Shown here piece after piece: positions 22,266 through 36,065 of a DNA stretch of 64,000 bases. Both the position numbers and the translations under genes were made by a program. Origin of the DNA: Manis javanica (Eukaryota; Chordata; Mammalia; Pholidota; Manidae). Location of the stretch: contig NC_133161.1 in NCBI RefSeq assembly GCF_040802235.1, positions 105,479,001 through 105,543,000 of the forward strand, given 5' to 3'. The number at the start of each line of letters is the position of its first letter. Position 1 is the stretch's first letter. The notes below the pieces were generated by a model, which was not told where the DNA came from, did not search any database, and saw only the letters and a list, made by a program, of their open reading frames with translations.

Positions 22266-25079
22266 AGTTAAGTCCCAAAAGAATACATAATGTGGGATAT
22301 CACCTTCATGAAGTTAATGTATGTTTTTATTACACAATGAACACAAGATTCAGTATGCCTGTTACCTCTGCTAGAGGAATTGCAGAGGAATGGGTTGAAG
22401 AAGAACCACACATTTAGATGTAAGTTATTGCCAATAGTCTATTTATATGATAGGTAGGAATTTCTGGATGCTAAATAATGGAGAGAAAGAGAAGAATAAA
22501 TTACAGGAAAGAAAAGCTCCTTCCTTTTCTTCCTAAAAAATTCATCCCCAAATCCTATAGAAAGGGCTAATTAACGTAAGTGTCCGCAAAGGAGTGGGGT
22601 GATGAGGAGGTACAGCAGCCCAGAAGGGGATGTGGAGGACCATAAGGTGGGCATATCCCTGGAGAGGGTGATGGGTGGAATCTTTGTGTTCTTCCCTAAA
22701 CCCATATGTGGAAGCCCTAACTCCCAGCGTGTTGCATTTGTGGTTGGGACCTCTACGGTCATAAGGGTAGGGCCCTGATCCAATAGGATTGGTGTCCTTA
22801 TAAGATTTATCAATGTGATCAAAGTCATGAAGTCCAGAAAAGAATGAAGAACCGTTCCAGATTGAAGTAGACTAAAGAGACATTTCAATTTAATGCAAAA
22901 TGTGATCCTGGATTTGGTCCTTTTGTTGTAACTGACATTATTTGGACAGTTGGTGAAACCTGTTTGGGATCTGAGCATCAGAGGGACATAATGTATCACT
23001 AATTTAGGTGGTTGGTTGTGTTTACACCAGAGAATACCTTTGCTTGTAGAAACCTCCCACTATAGTGTTCAGGACTCATGAACTTCAGCTCAGCAATGTT
23101 CTCTCAAATAATTCAGGAAAAAAATTTTACTTGTCCTGTACTTGAACCTTTCTGACAAATTTGAAATTGTTTCAAAGAAAATACATTTTAAAAGGAAAAG
23201 AGAGAGGAATGAGAGGAAATAGTGGCAGCAACTACAAACTACTCGTGCTTCCCCAAAAAAAGAAAAAATACCAGAGCTGGAGGGAAATGTGAAATCAGAG
23301 GAAGATTCTTTTAAAGTGGGTACTGGGTACATCCAATGTGTTTGTAAGCTATTGGGAGGGATGCTGTAAAGAAGAGTAAAAGTAGAGAAGTTGGAGTAGT
23401 GAAGTCCTTGAATAGATGAGAAGGATGGGATTCAGGCATGAGAATAGTTGTCATTACTTAAGAGCACAGAGGATAAATCTACTTGAAAGAAAGAGAAGAC
23501 AAAATCTACCAGTCTAGAGGCAATTAAGTTTGTTGATTCAGTCACAGGAGCACAAGGAGGTTCTTTGTCCAGTTTTGTCTGTTACATATCAACATGTCAG
23601 GCAAGGGAGAAAGGACAAAGGAAGTTGATTATTATATGCACCATGGAATGTAAGTTGGATAAGAAGGAAAATTTGGAGAATTAGGGTGGTGGGCCATGGA
23701 AAGGTGACTGGGTTAATGGGTTGGAGGTTTCGATGAGATAAAGTATCAGAGAGGATGTGCTTGGGAACAGAAGCAGGGAATTTAGGGATAAATTCCAAGT
23801 GGGAAGCTTAAAAATAAGATACTCATCCTGTTTGGCTACGTTTCATAAGAAATTAGAAACACTTATTCAATTATCTTAGACTTGGAGATTTATTGGTATC
23901 AGAGGTGATGTGGAAAGATAAGAATGAAAACATTTTTGAAACAATATGAGAAACAAAATTGTCAAGGAGGTGATTCTTAGGAGCATAATTCAGGAAGACA
24001 GTGGAATAAAGGAGAATCAAGCCCCTTTTTGAAATTCATATTTTAGTCAAATATATAAAGAAGGGATTTAGAAATCATAAAATGAGTAGATTTAAAAGCA
24101 TAGTCTATAAATTTCAAAAGCCTTATACAGTCTAATAGGAATCTATTCAGCCATTTTACAGTCCTTCATTATCTGTCCCTACTAGGAACAGATTTGTCTT
24201 ACTTAGGGAAGTCTGTTACTGCCTAATGGTTGCTAAAGAAAGAAACAAAACAGACTCATTTTGATAATGCCTATTTTGATCCATTTAAAAATAAACATGT
24301 CTCACCTGTTATCACAATTTAAGAATATTTTACTATTGCAGGAATATGTGGAAATCTTTATAACAATGTGGAGTATCAAATTAATTTATATTCTGTGCTT
24401 AAATTCACAAGGAATATGTTTGATGGAACAACCTGAGTCATTATCTGCCATTGTTTTACCTTCATTTGAGAGAACAGAGAACACCAACTGGGTACCTTTC
24501 TGGTCTGTGAAGTAATTGGGAAGGGAAAGACGGATGATTATGTTCTAGAACAGCTGACACTATAGGGAAATGGCTAAAGACAGGAGTATTACATCGATTG
24601 TTTCAAAATAATTCTCACAGAACATTGATGGCGAATATACACATTGTAAATGAATTTTAGGAATTTGTTTGCTCCGGACTTACGTGTGATGTATTCTTAG
24701 TTCCTTTCTTTTGGCCGTGGTTCCTTAAATGTACCTCACATTTACCAAGGAATTGTGGCTTTGTTTTCCTTTTCTTTTCTTTATAGAGCTTAAACAGATT
24801 TCTTACAATTTCCATTTGCTACATTATGCTTTAAACTGTCAGCACAAATATGTGTAAAAGCTACTTTTTAGAGCACTATTTTTCTAAATTAAATTTACAA
24901 ATCAAGTTCAGAGTATATGTAATTACAGGGTGGAGCCAGCTGTTGGGAAGACAAAGTCCTGTAAACGTGTATGGTGGTTTCCACGATTAGGAGCTGCCAG
25001 AATCATCCTGGAGACAAAGACTGGTAATCCATACCATATTCTTTAAGTTAGACGATTTAACTTAATAAAATTGAAGAAT
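22266..25079. other. Gene-free stretch with an MLT1-like LTR piece
   Basis: About 22670-22830 on the + strand reads like the 5' half of an MLT1-type LTR, with 'cccatatgtggaagccctaa' (22699-22718) and 'ggtgtccttataagattt' (22791-22808). The remainder, including GA-rich 23170-23830, has no recognisable gene and probably consists of old unclassified repeats. Confidence 0.4.
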
Positions 25080-26177
25080 GACCCAATCCAATTAATAAAT
25101 TTCTAACTTCTTAAAGTATAAAATATGTGTTGGTTTTTAAAATAAATATATGATGTATATAGCTTACCTATGGGTAAATATACAATTTTAAATTATGAAT
25201 TTTGACAAAAGAAATATATATTAAACCAACACCCAATCAGGATATAGTATGCTTCCATCACTCAGAAAATTTCCTCATTCTTTTCCCTGTCAATCCTCCC
25301 CTTCACACAGGAGAAAACCATTACTGTCCTCTATCACCATAGACTACTTTAACTTGTACCTGTACTTCCTAAAAACAGAATCATTCACTATTACACTATC
25401 ATATTTAATCTTTTTGCAGATTATTACAGCAATGTGGTTAATCCATGCTGTTTTGGACATCAGCAGTTTGCTCTTTTTGTTGTACGGTATTCTGTTATAT
25501 GAATATACCACAATTTATTTACCCCCAACTCTACATTAATGGACATTTGGATTGTTGCCTATTTGGAGCTATTAGGATGAAAGTACTAGGATCAGGTTAA
25601 TGAAAGTCCTTTGGCAGACATATTTATTCATTCACTTGGTATACTGGGTATATACCAAGAAATAAGATTGCTGAGTTATAGGGTAGGTGCATATTTAGTT
25701 TTAGAGATCCTGAAAACTATTTCCCACTTGGTTGTACCATTTTATGCTTCTACCAGCAGTGTATGCAATAACTTAAAAAATAAAAATTAATGCAAAAATA
25801 CATGTGCACCAAAACATCAAAATTTTAAGCAAACATGTGCCATGCTGATAAGGATAAGGGAAAGCCTTTATATTTTGCCATTTAGCATGCAGTTAACTAT
25901 AGGTCTTTAGTAAAAAGCCTGATAATAGATCAATTTCCTTCTGTTCTTAGTTTTTGTGCATCTATTAAGATGATCATGTTCTTTTTTCTTTCTTGATTAT
26001 TAGTTGATATTAAAATTTTAAACAAACTTAACTCTCCATTAATAAATCCAATGTTGTGAATAGCCAGCCTATTCATATATAATTCATTTCACAAAATTTG
26101 TATAGAATTTTTGTCCCTATGTTTCTGAGAGTGACTACCTGTAATTTTCCTGTCTTGTCAAGTATTGTTATCAAAAC

Positions 26178-26189
26178 CATGCTAACCTC
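26178..26189. repeat. Left target-site duplication of the nested L1 fragment
   Basis: catgctaacctc here matches catgttaacttc at 27687-27698 with two differences (both c/t). Outside this pair, the antisense L1 text continues without a gap. Confidence 0.7.
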
Positions 26190-27686
26190 CAACAGTGTGG
26201 TACTGGCACAGGAACAGACCCACAGAACAATGGAACAGAATAGACTGCCCAGAAATAAACCCACACATATATAGTCAATTAATATACAATAAAGGAACCA
26301 TGGATATACAACAGAGAAATGACAGCCTCTTCAACAACTGGTGTTGGCAAAACTGGACAGTTACATGCAAGAGAAAGAAACTGGATGACTGTCTAACTCC
26401 ATACACACAAGCACACTCAAAATGGATGAAAGACCTGAATATAAGACATGAAACTTTAAAACTCTTAGAAGAAAACCTAGGCAAAAATCTCTTGAACATA
26501 AGCATGAGCAATTTTTTTTTCAGTACATCTCCCCAGGCAAGGAAAACAAAAGCAACAATGAACAAGGGGGACTACATCAAACTAAAAAGCTTCTGTGCAA
26601 CAAAGGACACCATCAGCGGAACAAAAAGGCATCCTACAGTATGGGAGAATATATTGGTAAATTGCGTATCTGTTAAGGTGTTAACATCCAAACTGTATAA
26701 AGAATCCATATGTGTCAATACCAGAGAAACAAATAACCTGATTAAAAAATGGGCAGAGGACCTGAATGGCCATTTTTCCAAAGAAGAAATACAGATGGCC
26801 AACAGGCACATGAAAAGATGCTCCACGTTGCTAAGCACCAGGGAAATACAAACCAAAACCACAATGAGATATCACCTCACACCAGTCTGAATGGCCACCA
26901 TCCAAAGAAGAAGAAATAAGTGTTGGAGAGGATATGGAGAAAAAGGAACCCTCCTACACTGTTGGTGGGAATGTAAATTTGTCCAACCACTATGGAAAGC
27001 AGTATGTAGGTTTCTCAAAAACTAAAAATAGAAATATCATATGACCCAGTAACTCCACTCCTAGGAATTTACCTGAAGAAAACAAAATCTCTCATTAAAA
27101 AAATATATGCATCCCTATGCTTATTGCCACAATATTTACAATAGCCAAGATATGGAAGCAACCAAAATGTCTATCAATAGATGAGTGGATAAAGAAGAAG
27201 TGGTACATATATTCAGTGGAATATTTTTCAGCCATAAAAAGAAAGAAATCCTGCCATTTGCAACATGGATGGACCTAGAAGGTATTATGCTAAGTGAAAT
27301 AAGCCAGGTAAAGAAAGACAAATACCATATGGTTTTACTTGTATGTGGAATCTGAAAACAAAACAAAATAGAAGGAACAAAACAGGAGCAGACTCATAGA
27401 CACTGAGAAGTGACTGGTGGTTACCATGGGGGAGGGGTTGGGGTACATGGGTGAGGTGGCTGTGGCATAAAGAGGCATGAAAATCTCAATTATAATATAA
27501 ATTGCTCACAAGGATGGAAGTGCAGCATGGAGAATACACCCAATGATTCTGTAACATCTTTCTATGCTGACAGAAAGTAACTGCATTAGTGGGGGTGAGG
27601 ATTTAATAATATGGGCAACTGTTGAATCACTGTGTTGTATACTTGAAACCAATATAAGATATAAGATTGTATATCAACTATACAAT
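26190..27686 (+). mobile_element. 5'-truncated sense LINE-1 nested in the antisense L1
   Basis: It starts in the last third of ORF2 ('tactggcacaggaacagacc', 26201-26220), includes an open ORF2 piece of 231 codons to 26890 that stops before the Cys/His cluster, then a frame-broken C-terminus, the 3'UTR, and an A-poor tail. It is flanked by 12-bp imperfect duplications. Several indels compared with the intact ORF2 at 16238-20053 show it is older. Confidence 0.85.
26195..27350 (+). pseudogene. L1 ORF2 C-terminal remnant, broken
   Basis: It corresponds to the thumb/C-terminal part of ORF2 after the RT domain. The first 231 codons are open, then a TGA ends the frame at 26888-26890. Downstream text still matches the Cys/His region (about 26925-26990) and the final 'EYYSAI'-equivalent block (near 27219-27237) in shifted frames. 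No RT active site is present, so it is non-functional. Confidence 0.8.
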
Positions 27687-28844
27687 CATGTTAACTTCAG
27701 AAAATGAGGTGGAAGTGTTCTCATTTTTTCTATTTTCTGGAGCAATTTGTGTAAAATTGGTATTATTTTTCTTAAATGTTAGGAAAAATTCACTGATGAA
27801 GACATGTGGCATTAAAATGTCTTCAGAATCAATTTATTTATAGATACAGTATATTCAGATTTTCTATTCTTGTGTAGGTTTTCAAGGAATTTTTCCATTT
27901 TGTCTATATTGTCAAGTTTATTTGCACATAAGTGTTCATATCTTATTGTTTTGGTAGATGTAGTAGTCCCATGTGGATTTATTTAATTTTATTATTTTTT
28001 TCAAAAAATAAAGCTTTAGCTTCTTGTTTGAGTGTCTCTATTGTATGTCTCCTATTTCATTGATTTTTTTATATCTTTATATTTTTCTATTTCATATTTT
28101 ATATCTTTTGTGTTCCTAAGATGAAAGTTTATATCACTGGTTTTCAGCATTATTTTTCTTTTCTCATATATGCATTTAAAGCCATACATTTCCTTCCAAC
28201 CATTCCTTCAGCCATGTCCCACAGATTTGATATGAATTTGGGTTTTTTTTTTCATTTAAAGATACATCAAATTTTTACTGATATTACTTTGGTACTCTAT
28301 GTGTTATTAAAAGTTTCTTGCTTAATTTTCAACAATCTAGGAATTTTCTAATTACCCTTCCATTGTTGATTTCTAGTTTAATTCCACTACAATCAGAAAT
28401 TGTAATCTACATTATTCCATTCTTTTGAAATCAGTTAGGGTTTGCTTTATGGCCCTCCAGACAGTCTATTTTGGTGAAGGATCAATGTGTCTATGTGTAT
28501 TTGAAATGAATACCAATGCTACAATTGGCAGTCTGTACGTGTCAAGTGAGTCAAATTATGTAATCATGCTGTTCTAAACTCCTGTGTTTTTTACTGATTT
28601 TCAGATTGCTTGTTCTGTAACTGAAGGAGTGTGTTGAAATCTCTATGATTATGGGTTTACCTGTTTCTCTTTTTTTTGCTTCAAATATTTGGATATTATT
28701 AAACTAAAACAAACTTGTTATTTCATTTCTTCTTGTTAAATTATAAAATCTCCCTCTTTATTTCTAGAAATACTTATCAGTTTTAATTTTTCTGATTATA
28801 ATATAGCCACACAATGGTTTTATTGGTTAGTGTCTCTCAGTACA

Positions 28845-29470
28845 ACTGATTCTTGTTATTTGCAGTCTTACAGTCTGTAAAGTCACTGTGAACTCTGAGT
28901 GAGCAAATACTAAATCATTGCTCCTATAGGAAATGCAGAGTTAGGTTCCTGTGAGCCTCTAGTCACAACAGTTTCATCAGCTAATCACTACATAACCTTG
29001 TTTTATGTGTGTTCCTATTTAAATATCCCTTATTTAATATATTATTGATTAATTAACAATTCAACAACAGAACTATAATTCATGCTTGAATGAATCAATT
29101 ACAACTATTTCTCCAAAAGATATATCATAGCCTTCTTGCTGTTAGGAACATTGGACATGATTTAATCATAATCATTTAATCAAGCACACAAATCACAAAC
29201 AAGAAGTACAAAAATGCAAACAAAAAAAGTGGCACTCAATAGAATATGAAAGGACACTTGTTTACAGTTTGGGAGTTGAAACAAGAAGGTGGAGTGGAAA
29301 ACTGTTTTTCTGCTCAGCCCTGTCCAACCTCATCTGGAAAACTGGGTGTTAGAAGACTAAGAGTTTTCTGTGCTCTGCACCAGCTCACAGGGACTGCAAG
29401 AGTGGTGGGAGTATTGGTGTCAGGCTTCCAAAAACTTTAACAAGTAGGTAAATTTGGAATCTGTGAATAA
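28845..29470. mobile_element. Unassigned old dispersed repeat inserted in antisense L1
   Basis: It begins with 'caactgattcttgttatttg' (28844-28863) and includes 'ttgctcctataggaaatgca' (28918-28937) and 'cataaccttgttttatgtgt' (28991-29010), text I recall from a widespread ancient mammalian repeat, perhaps a DNA-transposon-type MER element. The antisense L1 text resumes after it. I cannot assign the family name with certainty. Confidence 0.4.
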
Positions 29471-29880
29471 TGATCACTAAGGGTACATCAATTTTCTTTC
29501 CTTTCGATTTAAATCTCTCTGTGTCCACATATCTGAAGTTTGCCTCTTTTAAATAGAGCTGTCTGGGTTATATTCCTTTTTTAATACCTAATCTTTGTCT
29601 TCTAATTCAAATTTTTAGTCCATTTAAAATTAATGTAATTACTGAGATAATTGGTTTGAGTCTCCCATATTTTTATTCACTTTTTGATTGTCCCTTTTGT
29701 TGGTGTTCCCTTATTTTGCCTTTCTTGACTTCTTTTAAATTAATTGTCATTTATATTATCTACTTTTTAGTTATTTTTTACCAACTTTTATTTAGTAGTA
29801 CCCTCTGGAGTACAATGTTAGTTATTTCCTTGTTACAGTCTATCCAAAATGAGTACTTTAAAAACTTTCCAAGCAATGCA

Positions 29881-31438
29881 AGAATCTTATAACAGTTCAC
29901 AAAAATAGTTTCATGAGACATTTCAATAATACAAGCCCCACTGAACAATGCAAAATCATTTACATTTTCTTCCCAATTCAGTTTACTGCCATCACCATGC
30001 CAAATAATGACTGGCTGTTTACAGAAAAGCTCTGTTTTAGAGGGCTCAACTGAGGATTTTACTGTGTTTATATTATATTATGCAGCTCCTACTTCAAGAG
30101 ACACTATGCAGACATGCTGTTCTTATTCTCCAACTCCAACATGTAAAAGATGAGGTAAACTTTATTATTACATAAATCCCACAAAAGAAGCTTGTGCAAG
30201 GCTTAAAAATCTCCCTTAAACCACAACTTAATTGCAGAAATAAATTATAAAATGCTTCTTAATTCTGAGCAGTTGCTGTAATTAAATTGTAATAGTTGGT
30301 AATATAATTAAGGTGTACAATTATATTGATATGAGATTAGTTTCACTCTGAAAAATTATTTGGATTCTTTTGATCTTTTCTATTTTCTGCAGCAGAAATT
30401 TTCTGGCCCTTAATACTTTAATAACAGATCTAAAACTACCAGGGGGAGATATCACCAAAGAATAGAGTGGGAGGGAAGCATATAACTAGTTTACCAATTT
30501 TTAAACATTTCTTTCATTATTATTCACTTTATTCTTTACTTGAAGACCATTTGGGAATTCATAAATTTGTAAAAAAAATTGTCTGTATTATTAGGATGCT
30601 CCTTTTTTGCATAGGTTTGTACGTATTAACTCCTTTGTATGATTTTTTATTTAAACAAATACCTTACATCTTTTGGATCATTTAATTAATAACACTGATT
30701 ATTTCCTAATCTCACACCATCTGTCACATCCTCTATTATACATTCAGATGTTTCATCTTACTTAGTTGTGTGCAAAATTGCAGTATTTCCAGAACCTCTC
30801 ACCTGAGTTTGTGCACCTCCATATCAGTAGGTGTTTTCAAGGGGTGGAGAGTAGTCCATCTCCATATCAATAGGTATATTGGGGAGCAGAGGCATATCTG
30901 GACTGGAGAGGTTGGGTGGAGTCCCTTTTTGAAGCTGGGAAGTGAGAGACACAGACTAGCAGAAGTGGACAACTGCTTGTAGGCAATAAACAGAGTGCAC
31001 ACACTTTATTTCTTCCTTTGACTGATTTCAGCTTCAAAGCCTATTTGCCCCAGGCTGGGAACATAGTTTACCTAGGTGTTACTCTCTGAGGTACTCAAAA
31101 ACGTTTTTAAAAATCAAAAAATAAAATCCAAAATCTGGCCCAAATAATGTGACAAATTCATGGAAAACTCTAATTCTCAAATCCAACTTGTACAATATTT
31201 ATAATGCCCAGTATTTTTTAAACTATTTTCTAAATTAAAGAACAATCAGAGCACAAAAGTCAGTGAAAGCCCAGAAACAGACTAAAAATTCACTCAAAAA
31301 ATCATAAAATTGTAAAATACAAACGAGAATTTTGGCTATTAAAAAAAAATTTCCCCTAATTACACTATCAAATTTTCATTATACCCACAGTTTCTTCAAT
31401 ACAATTACAAGGGTTTTGAAGAACAAATGTTTCTAAAA
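29881..31438. other. Gene-free AT-rich stretch
   Basis: No exon is recognised. Within 30816-30875 the phrase 'ctccatatca-taggt' occurs twice, about 43 bp apart. An AATAAA at about 30985-30990 in a less AT-rich context could belong to an old LTR. Nothing else is supported. Confidence 0.3.
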
Positions 31439-31891
31439 TGTGCCACTTAGGCATGTGGACTATTTTGAGCTAAAGGAAATCAATACCCAGAAGATTCAAG
31501 AAACCTTTTACCTCTCTCTTAAACTAAAAGAATTTAGCTAAAAGAATTTAGGTAGGGGCCCTCTACCAGGAAGAGTCTATTACCAAGAGATAATGTTTCA
31601 ATCTGAACAATGCATCTGTGTGGCAGGACAAATACCTAATCTCCAAGCATTTGCTCTTATCATTCTGTGACTCACCCCTCTCCCCTTTGAAGCTCCCAGC
31701 CCCCAACCCATTCCTTAGCTTAAGGTGGCATTTAAGCCTCAACTGCCCATCTTGTCCTTGGGTCCCACATTCTTATGGGACCCCCATACATACATAATTA
31801 AAGTTGCTTTTCTCCTCTTAATCTGTCTCATGTTAATTTGATTACTAGACCAGCCAAAGAAGGGTAGAAGGAAAATTGTTTTCCCCTCCAA
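31439..31891 (+). mobile_element. Old ERV LTR-like segment
   Basis: A 3' end in the style of mammalian ERV LTRs: 'ataattaaagttgcttttct' (31794-31813), 'cttaatctgtctcatgttaa' (31817-31836), 'agaccagccaaagaagggta' (31847-31866), ending 'ccaaca' at about 31891. The left end near 31439 is a guess. No 5-bp duplication was found. Confidence 0.55.
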
Positions 31892-33419
31892 CAGTTTTTA
31901 GACCACCCTTGGCAAGAGCACAGAAACTTTTCCAAGTAAAACGAACACAAAGAAAATTGTGTAGTGTCTTCCAGTTTGTTGTTAACTCTCTATAAAGACC
32001 ATTGAAATACTTTTTTCAAGGTATCTACTTTACTTGCATGTTTAAGTCATCTTACCACTGTTAGTGTAGTCCCCATACTGAATTTGATAGTGCTATGCAT
32101 CCCTACCATAGAGAAAATAGGAAAATTTACCAACTTTATTTCACACAAAAATAACCAAATGTTATGACCTATTTCCAATCCAATGAAAGAAAAATAAATC
32201 TAAAAGTTGAAGAGTCAAAGTGAATTATATTAATATTAATTTATTCATCAATGATACAATATTGTCAATAATATTTCATTCTTATGAGTCAAAAGAATAA
32301 ATATTTTAAATATTTCTAACTAATATACCCTATAAATTGTTTACTTTTTATGTGTTTGTTGGCTTTGCCAACACTGTGATTCTATTCTGGGATTTCCCTT
32401 GTTCTTAGCAGCTCATCCATTCATTTGACAAATAATATCAAGAGTCTACCTCAGCCAAGGAGCTAGGTACTGTGAATACAGAAGTAAGTAATAGATGTGG
32501 TCTTGAATTTTATATTACAGTATGAAGAAAAACGTGAAGCCAATTAAATATTACATATCTGTCATTGTGATATATCTAAAAATACATAGGGCACAGTGTG
32601 CTTATAATGAGATATGAACTGGGGTATCAAGCTGCTGAGTCATTTACATAAATCAGCCCCAGGTGCTCTGCCCAGAAAGCAATCACACATTGTGGGACAG
32701 CTGTGTCTGAATAGTTTTCTCTGAAAACAAACTGAATAAACAGAAAACTAGCAAAAATATTGGGGACATCTATAGAAAAACTTGGAGAAAACTATGCAGA
32801 CAACATAAAACTCTAGCTCATAAAAGAATATATAGCATGGAAGATACATAAAAGAAGAGCAAATTTTAGATAGTTACACTCGGTGCACTCAAATTACAAA
32901 TTAAATAAAATGTGGATTACATATAAAACACTACATTATATGATAATAGGCTGAGAGGAAAAGGCAAGAAGGCTGTGATAAATAATAACATAGTAATATC
33001 AAAGCAGAATTAAATATTTCTCTAGATGCAGGCCAACCTACTAGGCATTTTGGAGAACTGAATTAGTAATCATTAAGTGGGAATCTTAGGAAGCTACTTG
33101 AAAATGCAGCAGAGAACATCATAATGGAATATAATGAAAGAAATGATAATAGCTATGGAAGACAAAGAATAGTGACAAAATTTATTAAGAGAACTAATCA
33201 AATGGATCTGTATTATTAATCAAAGTTGTAAATGAAAAAAAAAATAGCTCTCAAGTCATAGAAAAGTGACTATATGGAGCAGAATGGCCCATCATATTCA
33301 AAACAAGAAAACAGCAAAAAAACTTACTAGTGGTTATATTCAACTTTGCATCTGCCGGTGATTCCTTAAATTTCTACAATGGATATGTAATCATTTAAAG
33401 TAACACAAAGTAGCATTTA
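31892..33419. other. Gene-free AT-rich stretch
   Basis: No gene is visible. A short block at 32410-32500 may be an L2-type motif. The rest is AT-rich and unassigned. Confidence 0.35.
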
Positions 33420-36005
33420 TTTTTAAGTAAACTTTTTATTTTAGAACAGATTAGATTTACAGAAAAAATTGAAAGATAGTAAGGAGAATTCTTATATACC
33501 CACATACAATTTCCCCAGTATTAACAGATTAGTATAGAACATTTTTATACTTAATAAACAAATACTGATAAATTATTATTACCTAAAGTTGATATTTTAT
33601 CCAGATTTCCTTAGTTCTTACCTACTCTCCTGCTTGTGTTCCAGGATTCCATTCAAGCCACCACAGCACCCGTGGCCATCACGCATCCTTAGGCTCTTCT
33701 GGGCTCTGGCAGTTTCTCGGGCTTTCCCTGCTTTTGACAGCCTGAAACGTTTTGAGTAGTACTGGCCAGGTGTTATGTAAAATGTCCCTCAATTGTAATT
33801 TATCTGATAATTTTTTCATGATTAGACTTAGGTTATAGGTTTTAGGGAGGAAGACCACAGAGGTAAAATGCCATTTTCATCATGCTATATCGAGGGTCTA
33901 TATAAGTATAGATTCCTGTATATTCATTTTATACTTTGCGTATAATACAGTATTACTTAATTTTTATTCAAATTGCCCCAGTTGAGAATTCTTTCCATTG
34001 ACTGTGTCCTTTTGACATATCCCCATCATTTGCTGTTGTCTTGAACACTTTTTTCTTTCTGATATTACAACTTTCTTTAGGTTCATCTTATATATTTCCA
34101 GTCCTAAAATCAGTCATTCCTCCAAGGATCTGTGGTTACTTTTATTGAAGAATGGTATCAGAAACCACGTTCTAAGGCATAGATGTGCTCATAGCTACTG
34201 GAGTACTCTTGCATCTGGGCCTTCCCTACTGACAGAACAAAGAAATGTAAGTGTGTGCTAACCCATACAAATACACACATATATGTTTATTTCTATGTGT
34301 AACCAATTGTATCTATATTAATATAAACATGAGTTCACTGACAGTCTCCAAATCTAACCCATTACTGCATGGGCCATTGCAGCTTTCTCTCCTTGTCTGT
34401 AACTTTCCACTCTGACAGTGAATTACCTGGCTGGCAGCTATCTTCCACCCACTCCCTCAACTGTACAGTGTTTGATGATTGTGAATGTGTGCCCTCATGG
34501 AAAACAACCTTACCAACTAGAAAACAGTGCTTGTGCATACTTTCTTTTCCCTTTAATCTCACAGAACAAATCATTTCCAAGTTCCCCTAGGTCAGCACCA
34601 TTTCCCTGACTACAGTCAGGGAAAAGTGCTTCACCCATTTGTAATAGAGTTAGATTCTTTGTTCTATTCTGCATTCCAACCTGGAATCCCCAAACTCTTA
34701 ATTGATTTTTTTAATTGTGCACATATTAAAATTCCATCTTTGGGCTGTAAAGTTATAACTTTTCAAAAATACATACTATGTATCCATCATTACAATATCA
34801 TACATAGTATTTTTAGCACCCTGAAAAACAAAACTAAAACAAATAAAAAAATACTATGCTCTCCCCTTCAACATCCCCCCACACCCTTTTTGAGCCCCTG
34901 GCAAACACTGTTTGGTTTCCAGAATGTCATATATCTGAAATCATACTTCATGCAGCCTCTTCAGACTGACATTTTTCATTTAATAATATGGATTTAAGAT
35001 TCATCTATGTTGTATGGATTACAAGTTAATTCCTTTCTCCTACTGAAGAGTATTCTATTATATAGGTATACCACAATTTCTTTATCTATTCACTTACTGC
35101 AACATATCTTAGTTGCTTCTAGCTACCATGAATGAAACTTCTAGTACCAGTTTTGTATGCTGCTTTTTGTGTAGAAATATGTTTCACGTAAGTTGGGTGA
35201 ATACCTCGAACATGACTGCTAGGTCATATAGTAAAACAATGCTCAGCTCTGTGAAAAGCTGCCAAGTTGTCTTTTCAAGTAGTTGTACCATATTCGTTCC
35301 CACAAGCAATTTATGAGATCTTTTGTTCTGCATACTCTCAGCAATTGGTATTGTTAATTTTTTTGGATTTTAGCCATTTTAATAGATGCAAATAGGTTTA
35401 ATAGACATCTCATTTTAATTTTAGTTTGCATTTATCAGGTGGCAAAGTCTGTCTTTTCACATGCTTATTTGCAATCTGCATGCCCTTTTTGCAGATACCC
35501 TCTTTGGAGTTCCTCACCTCTTTGGAGAAGTATCTGTTTAAATCCTTCACCATGTTTCAATTTGGTTGTTTCCTTATTTTTGAGATTTAAGAGTTATTTA
35601 TAGGTTAGAGATACAAGTCCTTTATAAAACATGTGTTTTTCAAATATCTTCTCCAAATCTGCAGCTTGCCTGTTCATTCTCTTAAGAATGTCTTTACAAG
35701 GGCAGACATTTTTAAGTTTAGGAAGTCCAATTTAATTATTTTTTCTTCCATAGTTTGTGCTTTTGGCACTGTATCTAAAATATAATCACAAAACCCAAGG
35801 TTGAATTGAATTCCTCCTATTTTCTTTTAGAAGTTTTATAGTTTTGCTTTTTACATTTTTATTTATCATTTTTTGATTTACAATAAGTTTTGTGGAAGTC
35901 AAAGTTCACTACATTACATATAGAGGTCCAATTATTAAAGTACTTCCTGTTGAAATACTGTCCTCTCTCCGTTGAGTTGTCTTTGTGCCTTTGTCTCTTC
36001 ATGTA
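33420..36005 (-). mobile_element. Old antisense LINE-1 (L1M type)
   Basis: A reverse-strand L1 3'UTR part comes first ('aactttttattttagaacag' at 33430-33449, 'ttacagaaaaaattgaaaga' at 33457-33476). It is followed by 'gaataccacaatt'-type text near 35065-35080 and reverse ORF2 text up to about 36005 ('cttttagaagttttatagtt' at 35825-35844). The middle (34250-34900) is poorly matched. No reading frame survives. Confidence 0.65.
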
Positions 36006-36065
36006 TTTTTTTTCACTGATGTGGATACATATTTGAAAATCTCTTGAAGTAGGAATAATAGATTT

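Larger units (their letters stand above)
25080..29880 (-). mobile_element. Old antisense LINE-1 (L1M type), split by later insertions
   Basis: Reading left to right gives reverse-strand L1 text: a 3'UTR-like part (25240-25760, with 'gaatataccacaatttattt' at 25501-25520 and a 'gggtatataccaagaaat' block at 25648-25665). ORF2 text in reverse order follows (about 25880-26177, then 27699-28840, then 29480-29880). The interruptions are a younger sense L1 (26190-27686) and an unrelated old repeat (28845-29470). Internal deletions exist, since the text jumps at about 25770. No frame survives. Confidence 0.75.
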
